From Desulfobulbaceae bacterium (GTDB lineage: Bacteria; Desulfobacterota; Desulfobulbia; Desulfobulbales; Desulfurivibrionaceae), in contig PWOG01000129.1 of NCBI GenBank assembly GCA_003557565.1, positions 1 through 7,631 on the forward strand: a stretch of 7,631 nucleotides of DNA, read 5' to 3'. Under the pieces are notes generated by a model. It worked only from the letters and a program-made list of their open reading frames with translations, was not told the DNA's origin and ran no database searches. Numbering within the stretch: position 1 is the stretch's first letter; every line of letters begins with the position of its first letter. This document shows positions 1-7,582 of this stretch, piece after piece. Position numbers and translations under genes: made by a program.

Positions 1-150
1 CTGCTCCACCCGCCAGGGCTCGTCGCCCACCGAGTGGCCAACATTCAGTTCCGCCAGGCTGCCGAGGCTGACCCCGCCCCGGCGGCCAAATGAACCATGG
101 GACGGCGGCGGGGAAATGGTGTTAAAATTGGCGTATTCAATTATCTTCAC
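1..150 (-). CDS. Unrecognised protein, N-terminal 50 codons only (runs off the left edge)
   Basis: From a GTG at 150 this frame stays open for exactly 50 codons to the window edge. The visible peptide begins (M)KIIEYANFNTISPPP, continues through a Gly/Arg-rich stretch (GSFGRRGGVSLGSL, about residues 19-32) and ends in VGDEPWRVEQ. It has no signal peptide, membrane segment or motif I recognise. The start is uncertain: TTG codons lie in frame at 159 and 168, a stop lies just upstream of those, and the Shine-Dalgarno sequence is weak (GGGA close to the GTG). An extended -10 promoter about 70 bases upstream points into this frame, and the dsr terminator separates it from the operon, so it is probably its own transcription unit. 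I assign no function. Confidence 0.45.
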   Translation of the reverse strand, partial: MKIIEYANFNTISPPPSHGSFGRRGGVSLGSLAELNVGHSVGDEPWRVEQ

Positions 151-219
151 GAATCCCAACTTAATCAAAATTCAAGCAAACGATCACGAGACAAACCCTA
201 TGATTGGTTACAAATCGGA

Positions 220-228
220 ATTATAACA
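220..228 (-). promoter_or_regulatory. Extended -10 promoter driving the left-edge gene
   Basis: On the minus strand the bases read TGTTATAAT, a perfect extended -10 (TG, one base, TATAAT) in an AT-rich stretch. No good -35 is visible at 17 bases, which is acceptable for extended -10 promoters. Transcription would start near 213, leaving about 60 bases of leader before the GTG at 150. It lies between the dsr terminator and the left-edge gene. The motif is seen; its activity is inferred. Confidence 0.5.
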
Positions 229-251
229 AAAAAACAAGCAGGCGGCGAGCC

Positions 252-337
252 GTAAACCAAAATGGATCCGTTTACCAAGGCCGCAACTTGTTGATCTAAC
301 GGGCCGTAACCATTCAGCAGTGCGGCTGAACGGTTAC
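252..337 (-). repeat. Dispersed intergenic repeat, copy A (two hairpins)
   Basis: Read on the minus strand this element has two parts. The first is an imperfect 13-base hairpin: GTAACC-G-TTCAGC (337-325) pairs with GCTGAA-T-GGTTAC (318-306) across a 6-base loop, with one mismatch. The second part holds GTTAGATCAACAAGTT (302-287), GGCC and GGTAAACGG, then a smaller inverted repeat with GTAAAC at 275-270 and GTTTAC at 257-252. The second part recurs on the plus strand at 6611-6665, with GTTAGATCAA intact and most flanking bases the same. The hairpin arms recur at 6200-6267. The hairpin directly abuts the T-tract of the dsr terminator. It has no coding potential and looks like a non-autonomous palindromic repeat. 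Confidence 0.6.
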
Positions 338-378
338 AAAAAATGAAGCAGGCCCGGAGTTCTCCGAACCTGCTTCAT
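338..378 (-). terminator. Intrinsic terminator of the dsr operon
   Basis: On the minus strand a perfect 10-base stem, ATGAAGCAGG (378-369) with CCTGCTTCAT (352-343), encloses an inner CGGAG/CTCCG stem (366-362 with 359-355) and a 2-base loop. Six T residues follow (343-338). This is a textbook Rho-independent terminator 36 bases past the dsrP stop codon, marking the operon's 3' end. Repeat copy A begins immediately after the T-tract. Confidence 0.9.
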
Positions 379-414
379 GTCAAGAAAGGCTGTATCTAAA
401 CCGCCGGCTGAAAT

Positions 415-1584
415 CTAAAGCTCTTTCTCCAGCTTGACGCTGATGGCTACCTTGTAAAGAATGGTGACGATCAAAAAGCCGGTGGCCCATACCGCGGCGG
501 TGATCCCCACCTCCTGGATGGAGGGATAATATTCGGTCACCTGGCCCAGGGGATTGGGTACAAAACCGCCCAGCACCATGCCCAGGCCCTTGTCGATCCA
601 CAGGGACAGGAAGATAAGGCCGGCGGATACTCCCAGCAGGATATCGGATTTGCGGGATCGGGCGAACAATATCATGGCGATGCCGATGATCCCGATAACC
701 ACCGAGGCCTGCATGTAGGGCACCAGGTTGTTGAAGATGTTGCCATCCTGCATCAGCCCGAAGAACAGGTAATCCTTGGTGTACATCTTACTCGGGTACT
801 GGCTGTAATAGGCGGAGAAAAATTCACAAGCCAGAAAGAAGAAGTTGATGATGGCGGCATACGTAATAATAGTCACCAGCTTATCCTTGGCCACCTGCCC
901 CACCTTAAACAGGGTGTTGCGCTCGATAATCAGGGCGATGATCAGCAACAGGGCCGGACCGGCGGCAAAGGCCGAGGCCAGAAAGCGGGGCGCCAGGATG
1001 GCGGTGAGCCAGTAATCACGACCGGGCAGACCGGCATAGAGAAAGGCGGTTACGGTATGGATACTGATGGCCCAGGTAATGGAAAGATAGATCAGGGGCT
1101 TGACCCAGTTGGCGTATTTGACGCCCTTGTACTCCGAGTGGAGAATGGCCCAGCCGCATATCAGGTTTAGGGCAAGATATCCGTTGAGCACCACCATGTC
1201 CCAGAACAGCATGGATTGCGGGGTGGGATAAAGCAAGACGTTGAGTGCCCGCATGGGCTGGCCCAGGTCGGCGATGATGAACATCAGGCACATGATGACG
1301 GCGGCAATGGCCATGAATTCGCCGAGAATGGTGATCCTGCCAAACTCTTTGTAGTTATGCAGATAATAGGGCAAAACCAGCATCAGACCACCGGCGGCAA
1401 CCCCAACCAGGAAGGTGAACTGGGAAATATAGATGCCCCAGGATACGTCCCGGCTCATGCCCGTGATCCCCAGCCCGTAATTCCACTGCTGCACGTAGAA
1501 GGCGCCGCCGATGGCGATCACCGCCAGCAGGCACGCTATCCACGTCCAGTATCCCTTGCTCCCATGTAACGCTTTTTCAATCAT
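415..1584 (-). CDS. dsrP: DsrP, NrfD-type integral membrane subunit of the DsrMKJOP complex
   Basis: The protein has 389 residues and belongs to the NrfD/PsrC polysulfide reductase membrane family. It is the quinone-interacting membrane subunit that pairs with the periplasmic ferredoxin DsrO. I see about ten hydrophobic segments, near residues 12-30, 50-72, 88-106, 127-147, 163-184, 197-220, 238-258, 288-308, 315-332 and 360-380, as expected for the family. Family-like stretches include the loop DLGQPMRALN (106-115), TVTAFLYAGLPGRDYW (177-192) and LDYTI-free acidic-aromatic loops near 345-358. No haem-binding motif is present, consistent with a haem-free NrfD protein. The start follows the dsrO stop by 11 bases, with an AGGTGA Shine-Dalgarno abutting that stop. 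It is the last gene of the operon, and the terminator lies 36 bases downstream. Confidence 0.97.
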   Translation of the reverse strand: MIEKALHGSKGYWTWIACLLAVIAIGGAFYVQQWNYGLGITGMSRDVSWGIYISQFTFLVGVAAGGLMLVLPYYLHNYKEFGRITILGEFMAIAAVIMCLMFIIADLGQPMRALNVLLYPTPQSMLFWDMVVLNGYLALNLICGWAILHSEYKGVKYANWVKPLIYLSITWAISIHTVTAFLYAGLPGRDYWLTAILAPRFLASAFAAGPALLLIIALIIERNTLFKVGQVAKDKLVTIITYAAIINFFFLACEFFSAYYSQYPSKMYTKDYLFFGLMQDGNIFNNLVPYMQASVVIGIIGIAMILFARSRKSDILLGVSAGLIFLSLWIDKGLGMVLGGFVPNPLGQVTEYYPSIQEVGITAAVWATGFLIVTILYKVAISVKLEKEL

Positions 1585-1595
1585 GACGGCTCACC

Positions 1596-2411
1596 TTATA
1601 TGATATAGAAGACGGATGGATAGGTTCCCAGGGATGCTCGCCGCACAATGGTGAACTCCTCACGCAGCACCCGGCTGACTTCGGAATCGGGGTCGTTGAG
1701 ATCCCCGAAAAACATGGCCTCGTAGTCTGTCGCCTCTTCCACGCAGGCGGGTAATTGGCCGACGGCCAGGCGTTCGGTACAAAAGTTGCACTTTTCCACC
1801 ACCCCGATGCCCCGAGCCGGATATTCCGGATTAAGCTCGTCGATAAAGGGGTTGCCGTGCTCATCGGTGCCCCGGGGATCGCGCCAGTTGAAGCTCCGGG
1901 CCCCGTACGGGCAGGCGGCCATGCAAAAGCGGCAGCCAATGCAGCGGTGATAGTCCATGGCAACCACCCCGTCGTCCTTTTTAAAGGTCGCCTTGGTGGG
2001 GCAGGCCCGGACACAGGGGGGATTATCGCAGTGGTTGCACAGGGTCAGCACCGGCATGCCATGCAAAGATTGAGTCTGGTGCCGGTGGGTATCCTTGATA
2101 AAGGTGTTTTCAAAGTTTTCGGTCCAGAGCCACTTGATCTCGTCCTTGGGGTTGCCGAAATCCGGCACGTTGTGGATGGAGTGGCAAACCCGGATACAGC
2201 GCTCGGCAAGACCACGATGCTGGTGAAATTTTTTGATATCGATCACCATCGCCAGCCGGGTGCCTTCCATGGCCTTGCTGGTGCCGGCCCTTTTCAGGCC
2301 CGCAGCCTCGGCCTCGCCGCTGAGCAGCGACCGAAAGGCAGTGGAGGAGCCAACTCCGGCGACCGCCGCGCATCCTGCCAGTTTAAGAAAATCTCGCCTG
2401 TCCTTCTTCAT
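1596..2411 (-). CDS. dsrO: DsrO, Tat-exported periplasmic iron-sulfur subunit of DsrMKJOP
   Basis: The protein has 271 residues and is a ferredoxin-like electron carrier of the NrfC/PsrB type, expected in the periplasm attached to DsrP. A Tat signal is clear: RRDFLK at residues 5-10, then a hydrophobic stretch to about residue 25 and a likely cleavage after the AEA near 35-37. Complete cysteine motifs are C125-x2-C128-x4-C133-x3-C137 and C157-x2-C160-x2-C163-x3-C167. Two other motifs look incomplete. Near the N-terminus only C72 and C76 are present, with F62 and A69 where I would expect cysteines. Near the C-terminus C208, C211 and C223 are present but A227 occupies the usual fourth position. 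The start at 2411 is chosen because AAGGAGG lies 9 bases upstream and the Tat motif follows directly. A start at 2480 would overlap dsrJ by 68 bases and push the Tat motif to residue 28. One base separates it from the dsrJ stop. Confidence 0.95.
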   Translation of the reverse strand: MKKDRRDFLKLAGCAAVAGVGSSTAFRSLLSGEAEAAGLKRAGTSKAMEGTRLAMVIDIKKFHQHRGLAERCIRVCHSIHNVPDFGNPKDEIKWLWTENFENTFIKDTHRHQTQSLHGMPVLTLCNHCDNPPCVRACPTKATFKKDDGVVAMDYHRCIGCRFCMAACPYGARSFNWRDPRGTDEHGNPFIDELNPEYPARGIGVVEKCNFCTERLAVGQLPACVEEATDYEAMFFGDLNDPDSEVSRVLREEFTIVRRASLGTYPSVFYII

Positions 2412-2412
2412 C

Positions 2413-2796
2413 TTAGATGGCCTCCTTGGTCGGTTCGAGATGACAAGCCCAACAGTCGGGAACGACGGCCGTATAGTCATGACACTGGTCGCAGAAGTTC
2501 TGCTTGTCGTAGTGGCAGCTCATGCACCCCTTCTGCAGGCTGCGCTCATACTCCAGACCGCGGTCGGTAACCCCGGAGCGGGGCCCGCTCTTGCGGAGCA
2601 CGTCGTCCCGCCACTCATGGAGCAGTACCATGTGAGATTCCCGCATGAACTGGGTATCGCGCACACACTCATCGTACTCCGTGGGCAGCACAAGCTCGGG
2701 CGGCTGCTGGGCTTTGCCGCCGTTGTACCAGATGGGAAAGGTCATCAGGCCGACAAAGATGATCAATGCTGGAATGATTCGTCCAGTTCCGTACAT
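2413..2796 (-). CDS. dsrJ: DsrJ, membrane-anchored triheme cytochrome c of DsrMKJOP
   Basis: The protein has 127 residues. An N-terminal hydrophobic segment (about 7-23), probably an uncleaved anchor, leads into a small periplasmic domain with three CxxCH haem c sites: CMSCH (91-95), CDQCH (102-106) and CWACH (115-119). DsrJ is known for an unusual haem with His/Cys ligation. The only cysteine outside the haem motifs is C44 (residues DECVRD), so it is the obvious candidate distal ligand. H55 and H60 are candidates for other distal ligands. Residues 90-119 pack all three haem sites into 30 positions. The ATG at 2796 lies 3 bases after the dsrK stop, preceded by GGAGG, which implies translational coupling. 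The gene's last codons carry the dsrO ribosome binding site. Confidence 0.96.
   Translation of the reverse strand: MYGTGRIIPALIIFVGLMTFPIWYNGGKAQQPPELVLPTEYDECVRDTQFMRESHMVLLHEWRDDVLRKSGPRSGVTDRGLEYERSLQKGCMSCHYDKQNFCDQCHDYTAVVPDCWACHLEPTKEAI
2421..2427 (-). promoter_or_regulatory. Ribosome binding site fixing the dsrO start
   Basis: The minus strand reads AAGGAGG inside the last codons of dsrJ, 9 bases before the ATG at 2411. It decides for the start at 2411 over the in-frame ATG at 2480 and suggests that dsrO translation is coupled to dsrJ termination. Confidence 0.85.
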
Positions 2797-2799
2797 ATC

Positions 2800-4446
<1,647 letters not shown>

Positions 4447-4500
4447 TGTCGTCGTTCCTTATCTGAAAGTTTTTGGCACAGCCCAACAAGACCGACCCCG

Positions 4501-5559
4501 TCACGCCTTGGACTCTTCCTCGGGAGCGGCCTGGCCGGCTTCCGGCTCGGCGGGGGCGGGTTCGGGCTGCTTGTCCACCGGCAGACCGGACTCTACCATG
4601 AACTCCCGGAACTCATCCTCGTAGGCTTCGTAGGAGTGGGGTTTGATGTTGGGGTCGTTCCAGGGGTTTTCATGGCGCACCATCCGGCTGTTGTTGGCCA
4701 TGTTGCGGGTGGGGCTCATGAAGACCCCGCCCAGGTGCATGAGCTTGCTGAAGGGAAAATAGGCCAGCAGCACGCATACCAGGAAGACGTGGACAAAGAA
4801 GATGGCGCCGATCTGGCCGTTGATGGCCGGCGAAAAGGTAACCAGGCCGACGGTCAGCTCCTTGACGCTGACGATGTCCACCCGGAAGACGTGGCGCATC
4901 AGCAGGCCGGTGGCACCGATGGCAAAGATCAGCATGAGCGGGAAATAATCGGCCGGCAGGGAAAGATACCGCAGGTAGGGCCGCACCACCCGGCGCAGAA
5001 AGAGAAAGGTCACCGCCGCCAGCAGGATGAAGCTGGACTGGTAGATGGTGGTTGCCCCCACTTCCAGAAAGCCGTCGACAAACTCCAGCGGGGCGACGAA
5101 CCCGGCGATGGGGTCGGTGAACAGCCGCATGTGGCGCAGAACAATAACCAGAAAGCTGTAATGGAAAAGCAAACCAAAGAGCCAGAGCCACTTGTTGGAG
5201 CCGTAGGCCAGCTGGGGCCCGTCATGGATGGAGGCCTTGGTGTTGCGGAACAGCGACCGAAACAGCAGCACCTCCAGCAGCATCCGGCCCACCACCTGGG
5301 TCTTGGTGGTCGGACAATCCAGCTTGTTCTGCTTGATGAAGGGCAGAGAACTTTCCTGCCCGCAGGTGGTGGGGATCCGGAAGGGCACCGGTGACTTGGC
5401 CCAATCCACCACCTTGTAGATAAAGCCGCCCAGGAAAATGGCAAATGCCAGATAGGGCAGCACTATCCCGAGCAGGCTTTGCCCGCCAGGCACCTGGGCC
5501 ACCAGCAGGGCGACCAGGACCAGTGCCACGACCGCGATAAAGGCTTTCAGGACTCTCAT
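4501..5559 (-). CDS. dsrM: DsrM, NarI-type cytochrome b membrane subunit of DsrMKJOP
   Basis: The protein has 352 residues and is the haem b membrane subunit expected to exchange electrons between quinone and DsrK. Hydrophobic segments lie near residues 5-23, 29-50, 126-145, 172-190, 205-222 and 250-268. Histidines in or next to them that could bind haem b are H133, H143, H223, H257 and H275; I cannot assign pairs from sequence alone. A soluble C-terminal part (about 280-352) ends in a Pro/Glu/Ala-rich tail from 331. The start follows the RsbRD-protein stop by 6 bases. Its Shine-Dalgarno (GAGGT) overlaps that stop codon region, so the two genes are probably co-translated. Confidence 0.96.
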   Translation of the reverse strand: MRVLKAFIAVVALVLVALLVAQVPGGQSLLGIVLPYLAFAIFLGGFIYKVVDWAKSPVPFRIPTTCGQESSLPFIKQNKLDCPTTKTQVVGRMLLEVLLFRSLFRNTKASIHDGPQLAYGSNKWLWLFGLLFHYSFLVIVLRHMRLFTDPIAGFVAPLEFVDGFLEVGATTIYQSSFILLAAVTFLFLRRVVRPYLRYLSLPADYFPLMLIFAIGATGLLMRHVFRVDIVSVKELTVGLVTFSPAINGQIGAIFFVHVFLVCVLLAYFPFSKLMHLGGVFMSPTRNMANNSRMVRHENPWNDPNIKPHSYEAYEDEFREFMVESGLPVDKQPEPAPAEPEAGQAAPEEESKA

Positions 5560-5565
5560 TGACCA

Positions 5566-6153
5566 TTACCTCGCTTCGTTGCTGTGAGTATGAAGAGGTT
5601 GAACATCCGCCATCAACTGCGTGGTTTTATCCACCTGCCCGGCCGCCGAACAGCCGTGCTGGGTGTGCATGTAATTCATGCTTTTTATTTCATTGATCTT
5701 GGTTTGAAAGAGGCGTTCCCGGCAGGCCACGTAAAGATCGAACACGATCAGGGCCAGTTGATCCAGGGTGTCGTGGAAGTGCTCCCAGTCCGCCGTAGTG
5801 GCGGCCAGATCCCGCTGTTTCGCGGCGGCTTCCCGCACCACGGCCTTTAGATCGTAGATGAAGGCCACCGCCGACGCCGGGGTGAAGGTCTGCACCGCCC
5901 GGATCTTGATGAAGGTCTCCATCTCGGCCCGGAGCTGCTGGAGATCCGGCTCCGGCTGGTCCGGGCGATCAAAAAGCAGGGAATAGACGGTGGTGAGGGT
6001 CTGGCGGGTACTGTAGCCCACCGGGTTGGCGAAGCGATCCTGTTCCCGCTTGAAAATGGCAGCGGCGTCCTCGGCGTAACTGTCAAGCACGCGGCTGATC
6101 CAGTGGTCCTGGATTTCCCCCTTGTTCTCGGCTAGAAATTGCGCTAACTGCAT
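5566..6153 (-). CDS. RsbRD N-terminal-domain protein leading the dsr operon
   Basis: The protein has 195 soluble residues and matches the RsbT co-antagonist RsbRD N-terminal domain over about residues 1-150. Hallmarks are FANPVG (41-46), IKIRAVQTFTPASAVAFI (82-99) and LKAVV (102-106). In RsbR proteins this domain has a non-haem globin fold and acts as a sensor. The STAS domain that normally follows in RsbR-type stressosome proteins is absent. Instead there is a short tail (about 150-195) with several histidines and one further cysteine (C168). It sits 6 bases upstream of dsrM, so it is co-transcribed with dsrMKJOP. I recall such genes in front of dsrM in other sulfate reducers. Its role is unknown; a redox or ligand sensor, or an accessory factor for the complex, is inference. 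GAGAGG and AGGGGG lie upstream of the ATG. Confidence 0.88.
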   Translation of the reverse strand: MQLAQFLAENKGEIQDHWISRVLDSYAEDAAAIFKREQDRFANPVGYSTRQTLTTVYSLLFDRPDQPEPDLQQLRAEMETFIKIRAVQTFTPASAVAFIYDLKAVVREAAAKQRDLAATTADWEHFHDTLDQLALIVFDLYVACRERLFQTKINEIKSMNYMHTQHGCSAAGQVDKTTQLMADVQPLHTHSNEAR

Positions 6154-6199
6154 CCCCCTGGTACCTCTCTCTCCCTCATTTTCCGCCCGGCTCCTGCCG

Positions 6200-6290
6200 G
6201 TAAACGTTCAGCCCGGCGTCTGCGGCGGCGAGCCGGAACCCTGCCCGTCGCCCTGCTGAACGTTCACGGCCCGTAAAACCCAAGGGCCAT
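6200..6290 (+). repeat. Dispersed intergenic repeat, diverged copy C in the dsr leader
   Basis: GTAAACGTTCAGC (6200-6212) faces GCTGAACGTTCAC (6255-6267) as an inverted repeat with 12 of 13 bases pairing and a 42-base middle. CTGCTGAACGTTCACGGCC followed by CGT (6253-6274) matches the start of copy A on the minus strand (CTGCTGAATGGTTACGGCC, then CGT). The middle holds GCGGCGAGCCGGAACC (6225-6240), close to GCGGCGAGCCGTAAACC at the far end of copy A (242-258). The element would lie in the untranslated leader of the dsr operon. Confidence 0.5.
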
Positions 6291-6342
6291 GGGCCCGGTG
6301 GCCGGCTGTCATCAGCCGCCACTGAACGGGTAAGCGGCCATA

Positions 6343-6358
6343 CTGAATACCAATTCAG
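6343..6358. repeat. Perfect inverted repeat CTGAAT/ATTCAG near the putative dsr promoter
   Basis: CTGAAT (6343-6348) and ATTCAG (6353-6358) are separated by 4 bases. On the minus strand the repeat would sit 14 to 29 bases past the proposed -10, around or just after the transcription start. It could be an operator or a short leader hairpin; no regulator can be named. Confidence 0.4.
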
Positions 6359-6371
6359 AAATTAAGGGGCA

Positions 6372-6400
6372 TAGGTAGCACGTTCGCCAAGGGATTTCAA
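6372..6400 (-). promoter_or_regulatory. Possible sigma-70-type promoter of the dsr operon
   Basis: On the minus strand TTGAAA (6400-6395) is followed after 17 bases by TACCTA (6377-6372). The -35 is good (5 of 6 to TTGACA) and the spacing ideal, but the -10 is poor. If real, it gives a leader of about 210 bases before the RsbRD-protein start, containing repeat copy C. Confidence 0.3.
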
Positions 6401-6610
6401 GACAAAAAAAGGCGGGAGGGTAAACAAAAAAGCGGGGGCAGTGAAGCGGCGGAGCGGTTCGTCGCCGGCATCGGGCCGCCTCCTGGGAGGCTGACACATT
6501 GTATCACCGCCGCAACGGCGTATCGTCCATCGTGGGGTAACCGGCAGGCGGGCCAAACTGGGGGCCAGACGGCTCGCGGTCGGGGCTGGAAGGCCTTATG
6601 GTCCAAGCCG

Positions 6611-6665
6611 CTGCTGTTTAACGTTTACGGCGTTAGATCAATAAGTTACTGGCCACGGCAAACGG
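6611..6665 (+). repeat. Dispersed intergenic repeat, copy B
   Basis: CTGCTG, AACGTTTACGGC, GTTAGATCAATAAGTTAC, TGGCC and AAACGG occur in that order. The same blocks occur in the same order on the minus strand in copy A (320 down to 268): CTGCTG, GGTTACGGCC, GTTAGATCAACAAGTTGC, GGCC and GTAAACGG. The copies are therefore inverted relative to each other across the dsr operon. This copy lies 35 bases past the hisA stop codon and lacks the first hairpin arm of copy A. Confidence 0.6.
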
Positions 6666-6700
6666 TTGAGTGATCACATGGTCCATCATGGGGTAAGCGG

Positions 6701-7495
6701 TCAGGGGGTGGAGTGCGGCGGATCCTGGCCGGCAACCCGGCGGTTGAAGGCCACGGCGTCGCGGTACCGTACCCCGGTGCCGCCGAAGATATCCAACGCG
6801 CTGCCGATGGTGGCGTCGAGCCGGTCGCGGCCCAGCTCGCGGATCCGGTGGAGATCGTCCATGCCGGACACTCCCCCGGCGTAGGTGGTGGGCAGCGGGG
6901 AATCGGCGGCCAGCAGCTGGAGCAGATCCTCGGCCACGCCGGCGCATTTGCCCTCCACATCGACGGCATGAACCAGAAACTCGCCGCAGAAGCGGGACAA
7001 GTAGTCCAGGGAAGCGGCGTCCACCGCCATCTTGGTGAATTTCTGCCAGCGGTCGGTAACCACCAGGTAGCGTCCCTCCCGCTTGCGGCAGCTGAGATCC
7101 AGGACCAGGCGCCGGCGGCCCACCGCCTTGACCAACTGCCGCAACCGCTCCTCCAGCACCATCCCGTCCCGGAAGGCAAAGGAGGTGACGATCACCGCCG
7201 CCGCCCCCTGATCCAGCCAGTAACCGGCGTTGTCGGCATTGATCCCGCCGCCCAGCTGCAGCCCCCCGGGCCAGGCGGCCAGGGCCTGGGCCGCCGCCGC
7301 CTCGTTACCGGGCCCCAGCATGATCACATGGCCACCACTAAGGTTGTCGCGCCGATACATCTCGGCATAAAAGGCCGGCGGCTGCTTGGCCACGAAGTTG
7401 GTGGCCAGGGAGCCCTGATCGGATTCGGACAGGGTGGAGCCGACAATCTGCTTGACCTTGCCGTCATGCAGATCAATGCAGGGCCGAAATTTCAT
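6701..7495 (-). CDS. hisA: HisA, ProFAR isomerase of the eukaryotic (HIS6) type
   Basis: The protein has 264 residues and is a TIM-barrel isomerase, 1-(5-phosphoribosyl)-5-[(5-phosphoribosylamino)methylideneamino]imidazole-4-carboxamide isomerase, catalysing the fourth step of histidine synthesis. It matches the yeast HIS6 branch rather than common bacterial HisA: CIDLHDGKVKQIVG (6-19), TNFV (32-35), LQLGGGIN (79-86), VIVTSFAF (101-108), LVLDLSCRK (130-138), FLVHAVDVEGKC (173-184), TYAGG (204-208) and GSALDIFGG (231-239). D8 and D133 match the usual catalytic aspartates. The phosphate-binding loops GGG (82-84) and AGG are present. The start at 7495 is chosen because the conserved sequence begins at residue 2 and GGGGGTG lies just upstream. 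The open frame continues to the window edge, but those 42 codons cross an AT-rich promoter-like stretch and are unlike the family. It stands alone, without other his genes nearby. Confidence 0.93.
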   Translation of the reverse strand: MKFRPCIDLHDGKVKQIVGSTLSESDQGSLATNFVAKQPPAFYAEMYRRDNLSGGHVIMLGPGNEAAAAQALAAWPGGLQLGGGINADNAGYWLDQGAAAVIVTSFAFRDGMVLEERLRQLVKAVGRRRLVLDLSCRKREGRYLVVTDRWQKFTKMAVDAASLDYLSRFCGEFLVHAVDVEGKCAGVAEDLLQLLAADSPLPTTYAGGVSGMDDLHRIRELGRDRLDATIGSALDIFGGTGVRYRDAVAFNRRVAGQDPPHSTP

Positions 7496-7553
7496 AGCAC
7501 CCCCAAAAACATAACCGGGGACGAATACCAGAATCCGCCCCCTGCCACAATTA

Positions 7554-7582
7554 ATTATCTTTAAATAATGATCGTTAATTAA
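7554..7582 (-). promoter_or_regulatory. Probable hisA promoter
   Basis: On the minus strand TTAATT (7582-7577), a 17-base spacer and GATAAT (7559-7554) make a reasonable sigma-70-type promoter, with a good -10 and a weak -35. It lies in the only AT-rich stretch upstream of hisA and gives a leader of about 50 bases. A tandem direct repeat overlaps the -35. Confidence 0.42.

Larger units (their letters stand above)
6154..6700. other. Gene-free region between hisA and the dsr operon
   Basis: These 547 bases hold no credible gene on either strand; the short open frames have no family features, and those I checked lack a ribosome binding site. The region carries the 5' leader of the dsr operon, a possible promoter near 6372-6400, two stretches related to the repeat family (6200-6290 and 6611-6665), and small hairpins at 6304-6317 (GGCTG/CAGCC), 6343-6358 and 6508-6520 (CGCCG/CGGCG). 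Two homopolymer A runs (6404-6410, 6426-6431) are T runs on the minus strand. I see no convincing intrinsic terminator for hisA. Confidence 0.7.

Noticed and set aside
200..340. Repeats on the left as a CRISPR array
   Set aside because: The repeats are two different palindromes without regular spacing or spacers of constant length, and no cas gene is present.
2370..2381. LAGC in DsrO (residues 11-14) as a lipobox
   Set aside because: It directly follows the twin-arginine motif, before the hydrophobic core, so it cannot be a signal peptidase II site; LAG after RRxFLK is common in Tat signals.
2412..2480. Upstream start of dsrO at 2480
   Set aside because: It overlaps dsrJ, lacks a ribosome binding site and would bury the Tat motif at residue 28; AAGGAGG supports 2411.
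6404..6431. T runs on the minus strand as hisA terminators
   Set aside because: No stable GC-rich hairpin directly precedes either run on the minus strand.
6713..7564. A 283-codon open frame on the plus strand opposite hisA
   Set aside because: It mirrors hisA codon structure, has low-complexity composition, shows no family motif and runs through the hisA promoter region.
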